A stretch of 64,000 bases of DNA, taken from positions 186,001 through 250,000 of the forward strand of contig NZ_JAFBBD010000004.1 of the NCBI RefSeq assembly GCF_016906995.1. The letters run 5' to 3'. The position numbers and the translations under genes were made by a program. The DNA comes from Spongiibacter marinus. Lineage in GTDB: Bacteria; Pseudomonadota; Gammaproteobacteria; Pseudomonadales; Spongiibacteraceae. This document shows positions 8,812 to 16,923 of this stretch, piece after piece. Under the pieces are notes generated by a model that was not told the origin of the DNA, searched no databases, and saw only the letters and a program-made list of their open reading frames with translations. How positions within the stretch are numbered: position 1 is the first letter of the stretch; each line of letters opens with the position of its first letter.

Positions 8812-10614
8812 ATGACTACTTACAAGGCCCCGGTACGCGATATCGATTTTGTGATCAACGATGTGCTCGACTACCAAGCACACTATGCCCAGATCCCCGG
8901 CGGCGAAGAAGCCACCCCCGACATGATCGATGCCATCATTGGCGAAGCGGCAAAATTCTCTGAAGAAGTCCTTGCGCCTCTCAACCAAAGCGGCGACGAG
9001 CACGGCTGTGTATGGAAAGACGGCGAAGTCACCACTCCTCCCGGTTTCAAAGAAGCCTACGATATGTGGGTAGAGGGCGGCTGGCAGGGCTTGTCTCACC
9101 CTGCAGAATACGGCGGCCAGGGCCTGCCGATGTCAATGGGTTTGATCAAATCAGAGCTGGTCGGCACCGCCAACTGGAGCTGGGGCATGTACCCAGGCCT
9201 GAGCCTCGGCGCGATGAACACGCTTTACGTACACGGCACTGAAGAGCAGAAAGGCCTTTACCTGCGCAAGCTCTGCGAAGCCACCTGGACCGGCACCATG
9301 TGCTTGACCGAACCCCACTGCGGTTCTGACCTCGGTCAAATGAAGAGCAAGGCCGAGCCACAAGAAGACGGCAGTTACAAACTGACCGGCACCAAGATCT
9401 TTATTTCTGCTGGCGAACACGACCTGGCCGAAAATATTGTTCACATCGTACTCGCCCGCACACCCGGCGCACCGGAAGGCACAAAGGGTATTTCCCTTTT
9501 CATCGTGCCCAAGTTCCTGTCTGACAACGACGGCAACATCACTGAGCGCAACGGCGTTGCCTGTGGCAGCATCGAAAAGAAAATGGGTATCCACGGCAAC
9601 GCGACCTGCGTTATCAATTTCGACGATGCCACCGGTTATATGTTGGGCAAAGAGAACGAAGGCTTGGCGGCCATGTTCACCTTCATGAATACCGCCCGTA
9701 TCGGCACGGCCATCCAAGGCCTGGCTGCGTCAGAGTTGGCTTACCAGAACGCCTGGCCCTACGCGATGGAGCGCCACTCTATGCGCGCCCTGTCAGGCAC
9801 TAAAAACCCCGACAAAGCCGGCGATGCAATCATCCACCACGGCGATGTGCGCCGCATGCTGTTAACAGCTCGCGCCTTTGCTGAAGGTGGCCGCGCAATG
9901 ATTTACGACGCCGCCAAATACTCTGACGTAATGGTTCACGCCAACACTCAGGAAGAGCGCGACGCAGCGGAAAACGAGCTGGGCTTCTTAACTCCTATCC
10001 TGAAGGCCTTCCTGACAGAAACCGGTTTGGAATCTGCCAGCAATGCCATGCAGGTTTACGGTGGCCACGGCTTCATCACTGAGCACGGCATGGAGCAGAT
10101 TTACCGCGACGCACGTATTGCCACCATGTACGAAGGCACAACCGGTATTCAGGCGATGGACCTGATCGGCCGAAAAGTGGTTCTGGATGGCTTTAAACTG
10201 TACGCAGGCTTCAGCAAAAAGCTTTACAAATTCGGCTTCAAAAACCTGATCAGCGGCAAGCGCCGTGGCCACAGTGCCAAGCTGATCGGCTACACCCTGG
10301 GCCTGAACTGGAAAACCATCAAAATGGTCGCGCGCGCCAGCCGTAACCGCGATGCCGTATCAGCCGCGTCCTATGACTTCCTGATGTACTCAGGCTACCT
10401 GTCTATGGCCTACTACTGGGCGATGATGGCGGAAGTTGCCGCGAACAAGCTGGAAGCCGGTGAAGGCGACAGCGAGTTCTACAAAGCCAAGCTGGAAACG
10501 GCTGAGTTTTACTTCTCTCGCCTGTTACCTCGCGCGAAAGCTCACGCAGCGTCAATGGACAGCAGCACCGAAAGCGTTATGGGCATGGACCCGGCTCGCT
10601 TCGAACTTCGCTAG
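8812..10614 (+). CDS. Large acyl-CoA dehydrogenase (DmdC/FadE5-like)
   Basis: FAD-dependent alpha,beta-dehydrogenation of an acyl-CoA, the first step of beta-oxidation. The 600-residue length, longer than classic 380-residue ACADs, matches the FadE5/DmdC group with an extra C-terminal helical domain (about 470-600). Visible signatures are CLTEPHCGSDLGQMKS (FAD and substrate binding), GTKIFISAGEHD, the QVYGGHGFITEHG stretch and the catalytic glutamate E441 in MYEGTTGIQAMDLIG. The substrate cannot be read from sequence; DmdC proteins use methylthiopropionyl-CoA and FadE5 proteins use a broad range of chain lengths. It is followed directly by a strong intrinsic terminator, so it is transcribed alone or as the last gene. 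Confidence 0.93.
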   Translation: MTTYKAPVRDIDFVINDVLDYQAHYAQIPGGEEATPDMIDAIIGEAAKFSEEVLAPLNQSGDEHGCVWKDGEVTTPPGFKEAYDMWVEGGWQGLSHPAEYGGQGLPMSMGLIKSELVGTANWSWGMYPGLSLGAMNTLYVHGTEEQKGLYLRKLCEATWTGTMCLTEPHCGSDLGQMKSKAEPQEDGSYKLTGTKIFISAGEHDLAENIVHIVLARTPGAPEGTKGISLFIVPKFLSDNDGNITERNGVACGSIEKKMGIHGNATCVINFDDATGYMLGKENEGLAAMFTFMNTARIGTAIQGLAASELAYQNAWPYAMERHSMRALSGTKNPDKAGDAIIHHGDVRRMLLTARAFAEGGRAMIYDAAKYSDVMVHANTQEERDAAENELGFLTPILKAFLTETGLESASNAMQVYGGHGFITEHGMEQIYRDARIATMYEGTTGIQAMDLIGRKVVLDGFKLYAGFSKKLYKFGFKNLISGKRRGHSAKLIGYTLGLNWKTIKMVARASRNRDAVSAASYDFLMYSGYLSMAYYWAMMAEVAANKLEAGEGDSEFYKAKLETAEFYFSRLLPRAKAHAASMDSSTESVMGMDPARFELR

Positions 10615-10626
10615 GTCTTCTGGCAT

Positions 10627-10660
10627 AAAAAAAGCGCTGCAAATATGCAGCGCTTTTTTT
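10627..10660 (+). terminator. Intrinsic terminator of the acyl-CoA dehydrogenase gene
   Basis: A perfect GCGCTGC/GCAGCGC stem with an AAATAT loop is flanked by seven A on the left and seven T on the right, starting 12 bases after the stop codon at 10614. Because both flanks are homopolymeric it can work in both directions. On the other strand it would also insulate the gene at 10705-11055. Confidence 0.9.
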
Positions 10661-10704
10661 GTCTGGCGAAAACTACCGCAACAGGGCGGCGACAAGGCAG
10701 GCTC

Positions 10705-11055
10705 TCAATAACTGACTTGCGACACCTGGATGCGCCAGTCACCTGCTTCGTCACAAGGGTTAGCCACCTCTTCAACCTCCCCCGGTTCAACATCAAAGGC
10801 CTGTACACTCAGCGGCCGTACCGCATCTTCTCGCGTGTAACTGAAAACCCCTGACACTCTACTCTCACAGTGGTTTTGTACGAGGAAGCGCGTGGACACC
10901 TTGTCGCGCATGTAATAGGCGCAACTGGAGGCTTTCGAAGCGGAATTATGGGTTTCAACTGTCCAGTTCAAGCACTGCTCAGGTTCCGCGCCATAACACC
11001 ACGCCGACACGCTCAAACACCCAATCAATACTTTCGTTGCCATTACTGCCTTCAT
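10705..11055 (-). CDS. Hypothetical secreted protein
   Basis: I do not recognise this 116-residue protein. It has a signal peptide (about 1-23, VLIGCLSVSAWCYGA) and a mature part with four cysteines, which suggests one or two disulfides in the periplasm. It ends with an acidic region (VEPGEVEEVANPCDEAGD). The start at 11055 has AGGTGAC close upstream; an inner ATG at codon 5 is possible. It stands alone, facing the acyl-CoA dehydrogenase terminator. The 219 bases to the next gene hold nothing I can assign. Confidence 0.6.
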   Translation of the reverse strand: MKAVMATKVLIGCLSVSAWCYGAEPEQCLNWTVETHNSASKASSCAYYMRDKVSTRFLVQNHCESRVSGVFSYTREDAVRPLSVQAFDVEPGEVEEVANPCDEAGDWRIQVSQVSY

Positions 11056-11274
11056 ACGTCACCTATTGCTTTTCGCTGGGCCGTCGCAAACAAGAACTTA
11101 TGTCGCGGCGTGCAATTCAGTAGCCTTCACACTAGCGAAAACATGCGGCGACAGCAGCAGGCATTTTCCCCTACCCTACTATCGCTAACGACTATATTTA
11201 GCCTCATTATCAATAACTTGCGGAGCTCGATGACCAACAAGCCAATTGTTCAAAATGTGAGCAGAGCCACAAAT

Positions 11275-13414
11275 TCAATCGTCAACTGCCAGCAATAGTC
11301 GCCGTAAAAGGCGCTGTTTTAGCCCGCTTACCTGCTTCAGCGCGAGCAACTCTAACAGTTCATCTGAGGCACTATCTATCGGCGTTGACTGCAACAATGT
11401 GCGACATCGCTGCAAGGCACTCATATTCTTTACCTTGAGAAGCCGTTTAGCCGCTCGCAGCTCAACATCACTAAAATCGCAGCCCAGTGGGTACGGCGGA
11501 CACAGACCCTGCTCTGCCGCACGGGCAATGATTGTCTGAATGCGCTGCGGCGTATTACTGCGCTGCGACTCAGGCAATACAAAATCAGCGGGAAGCTTAC
11601 CCGCTTGCTGCGCATAGCGGATCAACTCAGGCTGGAATCGACTATCGGCAATGGCAATAAGCGCCTCGGCTACCTCGCGATCTGACTTACCCCGCAAATC
11701 GGCAACACCGTACTCGGTAACAATAAGGTCCCGCAGGTGACGCGGAATAGTGCAGGCACCGTAGTGCGGCACAATATTCGACTCCGGGCCGGAAGCGCCC
11801 CGACGATGCGAGCGGATCATCAGCACAGAGCGCCCCGTTTGAAGTTGGTGGGCCATCGCGACGAAATTGTATTGCCCGCCGACACCGGAAATAACCTGGC
11901 CACTCTCCAAAGTATCGGAGGCGACGGCACCGTTTAAGCTCACATTCAACCCTGTGTTGATAAACCGTGCGTCCCGCCGCTGCGCACGGAATAGCCGTGG
12001 GTTCAGATCGAGTTGATTGATCTTATCGACACCGCACATCGCAAGCTGTCGACGGCGCTCCTCTGGTAGCGCGCAATCGAGCGTAAAAGTCTTCGCTGCC
12101 CAGAAAGAAGCCCCCGTGCAATACTTTGCCATTGCGCAACGCCCTTCCCAGACAGTGTTCGGCGATAAACCGCTGACTCGACGGGTTCGCCATATTCGCC
12201 GCGCAGGATTCACCACTTGCCGCGATCAGGCGGCCCTCGCGATAGCGGCAGTCATCCCGGAAAAAACCGTGGTACTGCAATACCTCAAAGTCCTTACCGC
12301 GCAGCTCTCGCACACCGACGTCTGCCATAGCGGTCAAACAGTCCGCCTGTAAATTGTCGGGCTGGCAACGCCCCTCGTTAATCAGCTGCTGCAACGCCCA
12401 GAAATCGTATACTTCGCGGCGCAAAATGTCGCTGTCGAATAGCGAAAGAAAACCCTCCACAAACATCTCAGTGGCGCCGTAAAGGCCGTGTTCAAACGGT
12501 AAACGCCCACCTACTTCATCGCTGAGCGAGGCGCTAACACCCAACTGCTTTAGCAGTTGCTGATAGCTGTCATTGCGCTGATCCCTGAGTATTAGCGACT
12601 GCACAATGGCGTCCCCCATACTGCCAATGCCCAGTTGAAGTGTTCCACCATCTTTAACCAAACTGCTGGCGACCAGCCCAATTGCGTAGTCGGCAGCGGG
12701 AACCGGCTGCAAACGCGGCACCGCAAACAAGCCGTGCTGCTGGCTGTCATTGTTCAACAGATAGTCAAAGTGCTGTTCACTAACTTCGGCATCGCCAACC
12801 ATAAAGGGCAGCTCGTCGTGTACCACGCCAATAGCGACAAATGGCTCAGCCTTTGCGCGCAATCGCTCTAGCAAGGCATTGGAGGTATCCGGGTTGCAAC
12901 TCATACTCAGCCGACCATCGGCATGCCGGGCGAGCAACTGCATGACCACATTGCAACCGCGCTCACTGATATCACGAGCCGCATGGGTATAGTTGCTACT
13001 TACATAGTTTTGTTGCGCTATCGGATTACCAAGGCGGGCACCAGCCTTAAAATAAAACTCGTGCACCTGCACATTCGGCGGTAGCTCGCCGCGACGTTCA
13101 GCAGTGGTATACAAGGGCTCGCGATAACGGCGAAACAGGCGTTCAAATACCGGCGTTAATAAGCGCCCGCGTACCGGGTCATTCTCTTGCGGACGCTCCA
13201 GGGTAAGCGCCGTCATCACCGTAAGGGAAAGCTCAGGGTGCTTGCAGGCTTGTTGGTAAAACGCATCGACCAGGGCAACAGGCTTGCCCAAGCCCAGCGG
13301 TAGCGCCAACGTTAATGTATTACCCAAGCGCTGGCGCACCTGCTCAACGCACTCTGCTTCGGAGTGCAACCACTGCGCCTTACGGGCAGTGGCCTGCTCA
13401 TGTTGTCCGTCCAC
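11275..13414 (-). pseudogene. Acetyl-CoA hydrolase/transferase family gene, frameshifted
   Basis: The intact product would be about 710 residues and of the long acetyl-CoA hydrolase/CoA-transferase type. The 5' part (13414 to about 12075) encodes the N-terminal CoA-transferase domain and runs up to LHGGFFLGSEDFYARLR. The homology then continues one base out of frame as LPEERRRQLAMCGVDKINQL, through GGQYNFVAMAHQL to the C-terminus at 11275. The original frame stops at 12023. The break falls in the gcgcgc run at 12069-12074; adding one gc unit restores RLRALPEE, so a dinucleotide slip or a sequencing error explains it. The start is the GTG at 13414, with AGGAGG five bases upstream (13420-13425). 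Confidence 0.8.
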
Positions 13415-13480
13415 TACGGCCTCCTGCTTGTCGTGTGCCTTCCTTTTTAGCACCCCGAGGCAGCAGCGGCCAGCGCTACG

Positions 13481-14761
13481 TCAATGTAGTTTTAGGCGCG
13501 GGCGCCACAGTTTATTAAAACGCCCGGCGAGCAGCAGCATCGCCGTGCGGATCCAGCCATAAAGGGCAACTTGATGCATGCGGTACAAACTGATGTACAT
13601 CATTCGCGCCAACCAGCCCTCTACGAATACCGAGCCGCCACGCAAACTTCCCATCAAGCTCCCTACCGCGGTGTAATTGGAGAGCGATACCAGGGAACCA
13701 TGGTCGCGGTAAGTAAAGGGTTTTAGCGCCTCGCCGGCAATTTGTCGCTGCAGGTTCCTGGACAGGTGTTTAGCCATTTGCTGGGCAGACTGCGCGCGGG
13801 GCGGCACAAATTTGTTTTCCGACATCTCACAGGCGCAACAGTCCCCAATGGCGAAAATACTGGGATCTTCGGTCTGCAAGGTGGACGAAACCATCAGCTG
13901 GTTGATGCGATTGTGCGCCAAACCGAGCTCCGCCAAAAACGATGGCGCCTTGATGCCGGCCGCCCAAACCCGGATGTCCGCATCAATGCGCTGATCGTCA
14001 GCGGTAACAAAGCCTTCGGCATCAGCGCTTTTCACCTTGGTATTCAGGTGAACATTCACCCCCATTTTCTCCAGCTCAGATTTCACCGTCGCCGCCAGTG
14101 CCGGCTTAAGCACCGGCAACAAGCTGGGACCCGCCTCAATAACATCCACCCTCAGGCGACTGCGATCCAGTTGCTCATGTCCGTAAAGTTTCAACAAGGC
14201 AACGGCGTGATGAATCTCCGCCGCTAACTCAACGCCGGTTGCGCCGCCGCCAACAATGGCGATAGAAAGTGGCTCGGCGCGATGGTTGGCGCGCAAACAC
14301 AGATCGAGAAAACGGTCGTGAAAGCGGTCCGCCTGCGCGCGGCTGTCCAGGAACAAGCAATGATCGCGTACACCGGGCGTGTTGAAATCGTTCCCGCGAC
14401 TGCCCACTGCCAACACAAGATAATCGTAGTCCAGTCGCCGCTCAGGCAAGACTTCCTCGCCCGCTGCATTGCAATGAGGCGCCAACACCAACTGCTTGTT
14501 CTCACTGTCCACGCTCTGCATCTTGCCCAAGGCAAAATGGTAGTGGTTGCGTCGGGCATGGGCTCGATAATCCACCGCGTCTAAGTCTGCATCAATTGCG
14601 CCCGTGGCCACCTCGTGGAAGCGAGGTTTCCAGATATGGCTGGCAGAATTATCCACCAGCGTGATTTCTGCACGACCCCGGCGCCCCAGTTTTTTACCCA
14701 GGCTACTTGCCAGCGGCAGGCCTCCGGCGCCACCTCCCACAATGACGATTTTGTCGGTCAT
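13481..14761 (-). CDS. ndh: Type II NADH dehydrogenase
   Basis: A single-subunit, non-proton-pumping NADH:quinone oxidoreductase on the inner face of the membrane. The 426 residues contain two Rossmann motifs: GGGAGG at 9-14 for FAD and GGGATGVELAAE near 170 for NADH. They also contain IFAIGDCCAC, the FAD-contacting region, and the QSAQQMAKHL quinone-site segment. The C-terminal 60 residues are amphipathic and basic (GWLARMMYISLYRMHQVALY), typical of membrane attachment in NDH-2. It is divergent from the PilZ gene, with 106 bases between, and it lies upstream of and on the same strand as the frameshifted acetyl-CoA hydrolase gene. Confidence 0.92.
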   Translation of the reverse strand: MTDKIVIVGGGAGGLPLASSLGKKLGRRGRAEITLVDNSASHIWKPRFHEVATGAIDADLDAVDYRAHARRNHYHFALGKMQSVDSENKQLVLAPHCNAAGEEVLPERRLDYDYLVLAVGSRGNDFNTPGVRDHCLFLDSRAQADRFHDRFLDLCLRANHRAEPLSIAIVGGGATGVELAAEIHHAVALLKLYGHEQLDRSRLRVDVIEAGPSLLPVLKPALAATVKSELEKMGVNVHLNTKVKSADAEGFVTADDQRIDADIRVWAAGIKAPSFLAELGLAHNRINQLMVSSTLQTEDPSIFAIGDCCACEMSENKFVPPRAQSAQQMAKHLSRNLQRQIAGEALKPFTYRDHGSLVSLSNYTAVGSLMGSLRGGSVFVEGWLARMMYISLYRMHQVALYGWIRTAMLLLAGRFNKLWRPRLKLH

Positions 14762-14867
14762 AGATTTTCTCCAAATAATAAAAGTAAATAAATTCTGTAA
14801 ACCGCTGTCGCACGCTGCCGGATACGGTTTCTGCTATGCTCATGCTCAGAGATGAAGGAAAAACGCA

Positions 14868-15272
14868 ATGAGCGAACAAAAGCCGCCTAGCCAGCGACGG
14901 TATTTCCGGGTGCCCTACCCAGATAATGAACAGCCCCCCTTTCACGCGCACTCCGGTCAGCGATACTCGGTCATTGATGTCTCAGAAAAGGGGCTAAAAA
15001 TCGCGGCGGTCAATGAGCCCGACTTAGCCATCTCCACCCGGCTCAGCGGCGTCATTATCTTTCATGACGGAAAAACGCTGGAAGCTGAAGGTGTGGCTAT
15101 TCGGCAAGACAGTGACGGTTTGGCAATTGCCCTCGACAAAAGCCTGGATGTTGGGCAGCTGTTTCGCGAACAAACCTATATTCGCAAGCACTACCCGGTA
15201 TTTATGCTGCAGAAGGTTAGCAAACAACACCAAGTGCCGCGGGCCGAAGCGCCCGACGACAAAGACGCGTAA
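14868..15272 (+). CDS. PilZ domain protein
   Basis: Probable cyclic-di-GMP receptor of 134 residues. The PilZ signature is complete: RRYFR near residues 10-14 supplies the RxxxR arginines, and DVSEKGLKI near 38-46 supplies the D/NxSxxG turn that binds c-di-GMP. A beta-barrel core follows, then a polar C-terminal tail (RAEAPDDKDA). There is no output domain, so it probably works through a partner protein. An AAGGAAAAACGC stretch precedes the ATG. Its only near neighbours are ndh (divergent) and a DUF2721 gene (convergent), which give no clue to the target. Confidence 0.85.
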   Translation: MSEQKPPSQRRYFRVPYPDNEQPPFHAHSGQRYSVIDVSEKGLKIAAVNEPDLAISTRLSGVIIFHDGKTLEAEGVAIRQDSDGLAIALDKSLDVGQLFREQTYIRKHYPVFMLQKVSKQHQVPRAEAPDDKDA

Positions 15273-15297
15273 GCGACAGTAAAAAGCGCTGGCGTCG

Positions 15298-15735
15298 TCA
15301 CGGCCCGTTGAGGATCACTTTCATCGCCATTTGAATCTCTCGCAAGAAACTCAAAAGCGAAACAATAAGAAACAACATTGCCAGCACAAACAGCGCAACG
15401 ACAAACATACCGCTATTCCATTCGCCCACAGCACTGATAAACAGCGTCGCAATCACCGTACACACCAGCAAGGCACTCACCGTGCCGTAGCCAATAGCGC
15501 GATTGACCACCCGAGCGCGCTTGGTGAGCACAACCAACTCAGCGTGTATTGTCTCAGATTTCTCCGGCCCGACCATCTCAAGCCTGGCGTGCAAATTACG
15601 CGACCGGTCAATAATCCTGGCTAAGCGATTGGTAAGCACATTTAATATTGCGCCGATGCCCGCCAGCAAAAATACCGGCGCAACCGCCTGCTGAATGGCA
15701 TGGGTAATCGGGACAACGGAAATATCTACCGCCAT
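15298..15735 (-). CDS. DUF2721 family membrane protein
   Basis: A 145-residue protein of unknown function matching the DUF2721 pattern. It has an N-terminal hydrophobic helix (AVAPVFLLAGIGAILNVLTN), a conserved charged segment RLARIIDRSRNLHARL, and two close transmembrane helices (about 80-125). It ends with SFLREIQMAMKVI. It is probably an inner-membrane protein with a cytosolic loop. It lies 38 bases downstream of the Rieske gene on the same strand, so the two may be co-transcribed. Confidence 0.8.
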   Translation of the reverse strand: MAVDISVVPITHAIQQAVAPVFLLAGIGAILNVLTNRLARIIDRSRNLHARLEMVGPEKSETIHAELVVLTKRARVVNRAIGYGTVSALLVCTVIATLFISAVGEWNSGMFVVALFVLAMLFLIVSLLSFLREIQMAMKVILNGP

Positions 15736-15773
15736 TGCTATCTCAAGCCCTTACACAAAAAGCACAACATACC

Positions 15774-16139
15774 TTACCCGCGCAGATACACCGCGCCATC
15801 AACACACTCGATATCAAAGGTATGTAAATCTTGCGGGGCTTTACCCAATGCAATCAGCTTATGACTCCATTTCGGCAGCTCTGCCCCAAAGAAAGAGTGC
15901 GTCCAATCCAGGTTCTCACCACTGAGCAAATCAAAGCGGCTACCGTGAAAAGGACAGGTAACGGCGCCATCACAAATCTCCCCTTTCGCCAGCGGCAAGC
16001 CCAGGTGCGGGCAGCGGTTTTCGACAGCGGCGATTTGCCCGTTCACACGGGTTAGCAATACCTTTTTGCCATCGACTTCCCGCTTGAGAAATTCCCCGTC
16101 CTTCACCTCTTCAAGCGAAGCAATAAACTGACCGCCCAT
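15774..16139 (-). CDS. Rieske [2Fe-2S] ferredoxin-like protein
   Basis: A small soluble electron carrier of 121 residues. The Rieske ligands are all present: C43 and H45 in CPHLGLPL, and C62 and H65 in CPFHGSRFD. The length and lack of a signal peptide fit the NirD/ferredoxin-component type rather than a cytochrome bc1 Rieske subunit. Its oxygenase or reductase partner is not next to it; the nearest genes are a DUF2721 protein and an Lrp-type regulator, 25 bases upstream on the same strand. The partner cannot be inferred. Confidence 0.9.
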   Translation of the reverse strand: MGGQFIASLEEVKDGEFLKREVDGKKVLLTRVNGQIAAVENRCPHLGLPLAKGEICDGAVTCPFHGSRFDLLSGENLDWTHSFFGAELPKWSHKLIALGKAPQDLHTFDIECVDGAVYLRG

Positions 16140-16164
16140 ATCATCACCCCTTCGTCATTTTACG

Positions 16165-16626
16165 CTAAATAGGTAGCGCCGTTTTACTGATTGGCGACTT
16201 CATTACAAAGCTCGAGTGTACGCCGCTTACGCCTTCTATTCGAGTAATCTGTTCCAGCAACAGGGCCTGAAACCCGTCCATATCTTCGACGATCACTTTT
16301 AGCAGGTAGTCGGCATCCTGGCCGGTAATCAGGTGGCACTCCAATACTGCGTCGCAATTGGCCACTTTCTTCTCGAAATTCTCAAAGCGCTCAGGCGTGT
16401 GCTTGTCCATGCTGATATGGATGAAGGCCATCAACTTAAGTTGCAGTTGGCGGGCATTGAGCAGGGCCCGGTAACCTTCAATTAAGCCACTTTCCTCCAG
16501 GCGCCGCACCCGCCGCAAGCAGGGCGACGGCGACAAGCCAATATGATCAGCCAACTCCTGGTTACTCAGGCGCGCATCATTCTGCAAGGCACTCAAAATT
16601 GCTCTGTCATAGCGATCTATATTCAT
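16165..16626 (-). CDS. Lrp/AsnC-family transcriptional regulator
   Basis: A 153-residue DNA-binding regulator. Residues 1-60 hold the AsnC helix-turn-helix (LDRAILSAL-type start, LSNQELADHIGLSPSPCLRRVRRLEESGLI). Residues 65-150 form the RAM ligand-binding domain, with GQDADYLLKVIVEDM and the tail GVSGVHSSFVMK. I start it at the ATG at 16626, which gives the usual family length. It is divergent from leuA, so it is a good candidate to control leucine synthesis and itself from the shared 297-base region, probably in response to leucine or another amino acid. That target is inference from position. Confidence 0.9.
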   Translation of the reverse strand: MNIDRYDRAILSALQNDARLSNQELADHIGLSPSPCLRRVRRLEESGLIEGYRALLNARQLQLKLMAFIHISMDKHTPERFENFEKKVANCDAVLECHLITGQDADYLLKVIVEDMDGFQALLLEQITRIEGVSGVHSSFVMKSPISKTALPI

Positions 16627-16923
16627 AAAAACCACCAAATAACGATCAATAGCAATATTATTCCAAAATAAAATCAATATTGGCAATAAAAAAGAATTTT
16701 CACCCCAAATTAACCAGCACTTCGCAATCGCCTGCCCTACCGTTTTCCCTACACTGTTCCACGTAGCCCAACTACAGGAAGTTACCCCTTCCACCCTCAC
16801 CGAACGAGCCGCAACACCCCGCGACTCCGACGCGTTAAAAGGCCCACAAGGCTGAAAAAAAACAGCCCGCTACCCGCGGGCTAGAAAACAACTACGAGGC
16901 CAAGCCTCACGACAGGAACTGAC
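16627..16923. promoter_or_regulatory. Shared lrp-like/leuA regulatory region
   Basis: This is the largest gap in the window. The left third is strongly AT-rich (16655-16700), as expected for an Lrp-type binding region. On the minus strand it contains TTGCCA and AATAAT 18 bases apart, a candidate promoter for the regulator. The right third, just before leuA, carries three short stem-loops, listed separately. I find no convincing leader peptide rich in leucine codons and no tRNA-like T-box. Confidence 0.4.
16850..16908 (+). promoter_or_regulatory. leuA leader stem-loops; minus-strand terminator shape
   Basis: Three inverted repeats precede the leuA ribosome-binding site. GGCTG (16850-16854) pairs with CAGCC (16863-16867). 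AGCCCGC (16864-16870) pairs with GCGGGCT (16876-16882). GAGGC (16896-16900) pairs with GCCTC (16904-16908). The first two share bases and exclude each other, as in attenuators. On the minus strand the second stem is followed by eight T, an intrinsic-terminator shape that could block transcription entering the regulator gene from the right. Confidence 0.4.

Noticed and set aside
12023-12216. Programmed frameshifting as an explanation of the acetyl-CoA hydrolase break
   Set aside because: No slippery heptamer or stimulatory stem is evident, the family is normally a single frame, and loss of one gc unit in a gc run explains it more simply.
11275-12216. The 3' part of the acetyl-CoA hydrolase gene as a separate gene
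   Set aside because: Its first 40 or so codons have no homology and simply overlap the end of the 5' part out of frame. The homology begins exactly where that of the 5' part ends.
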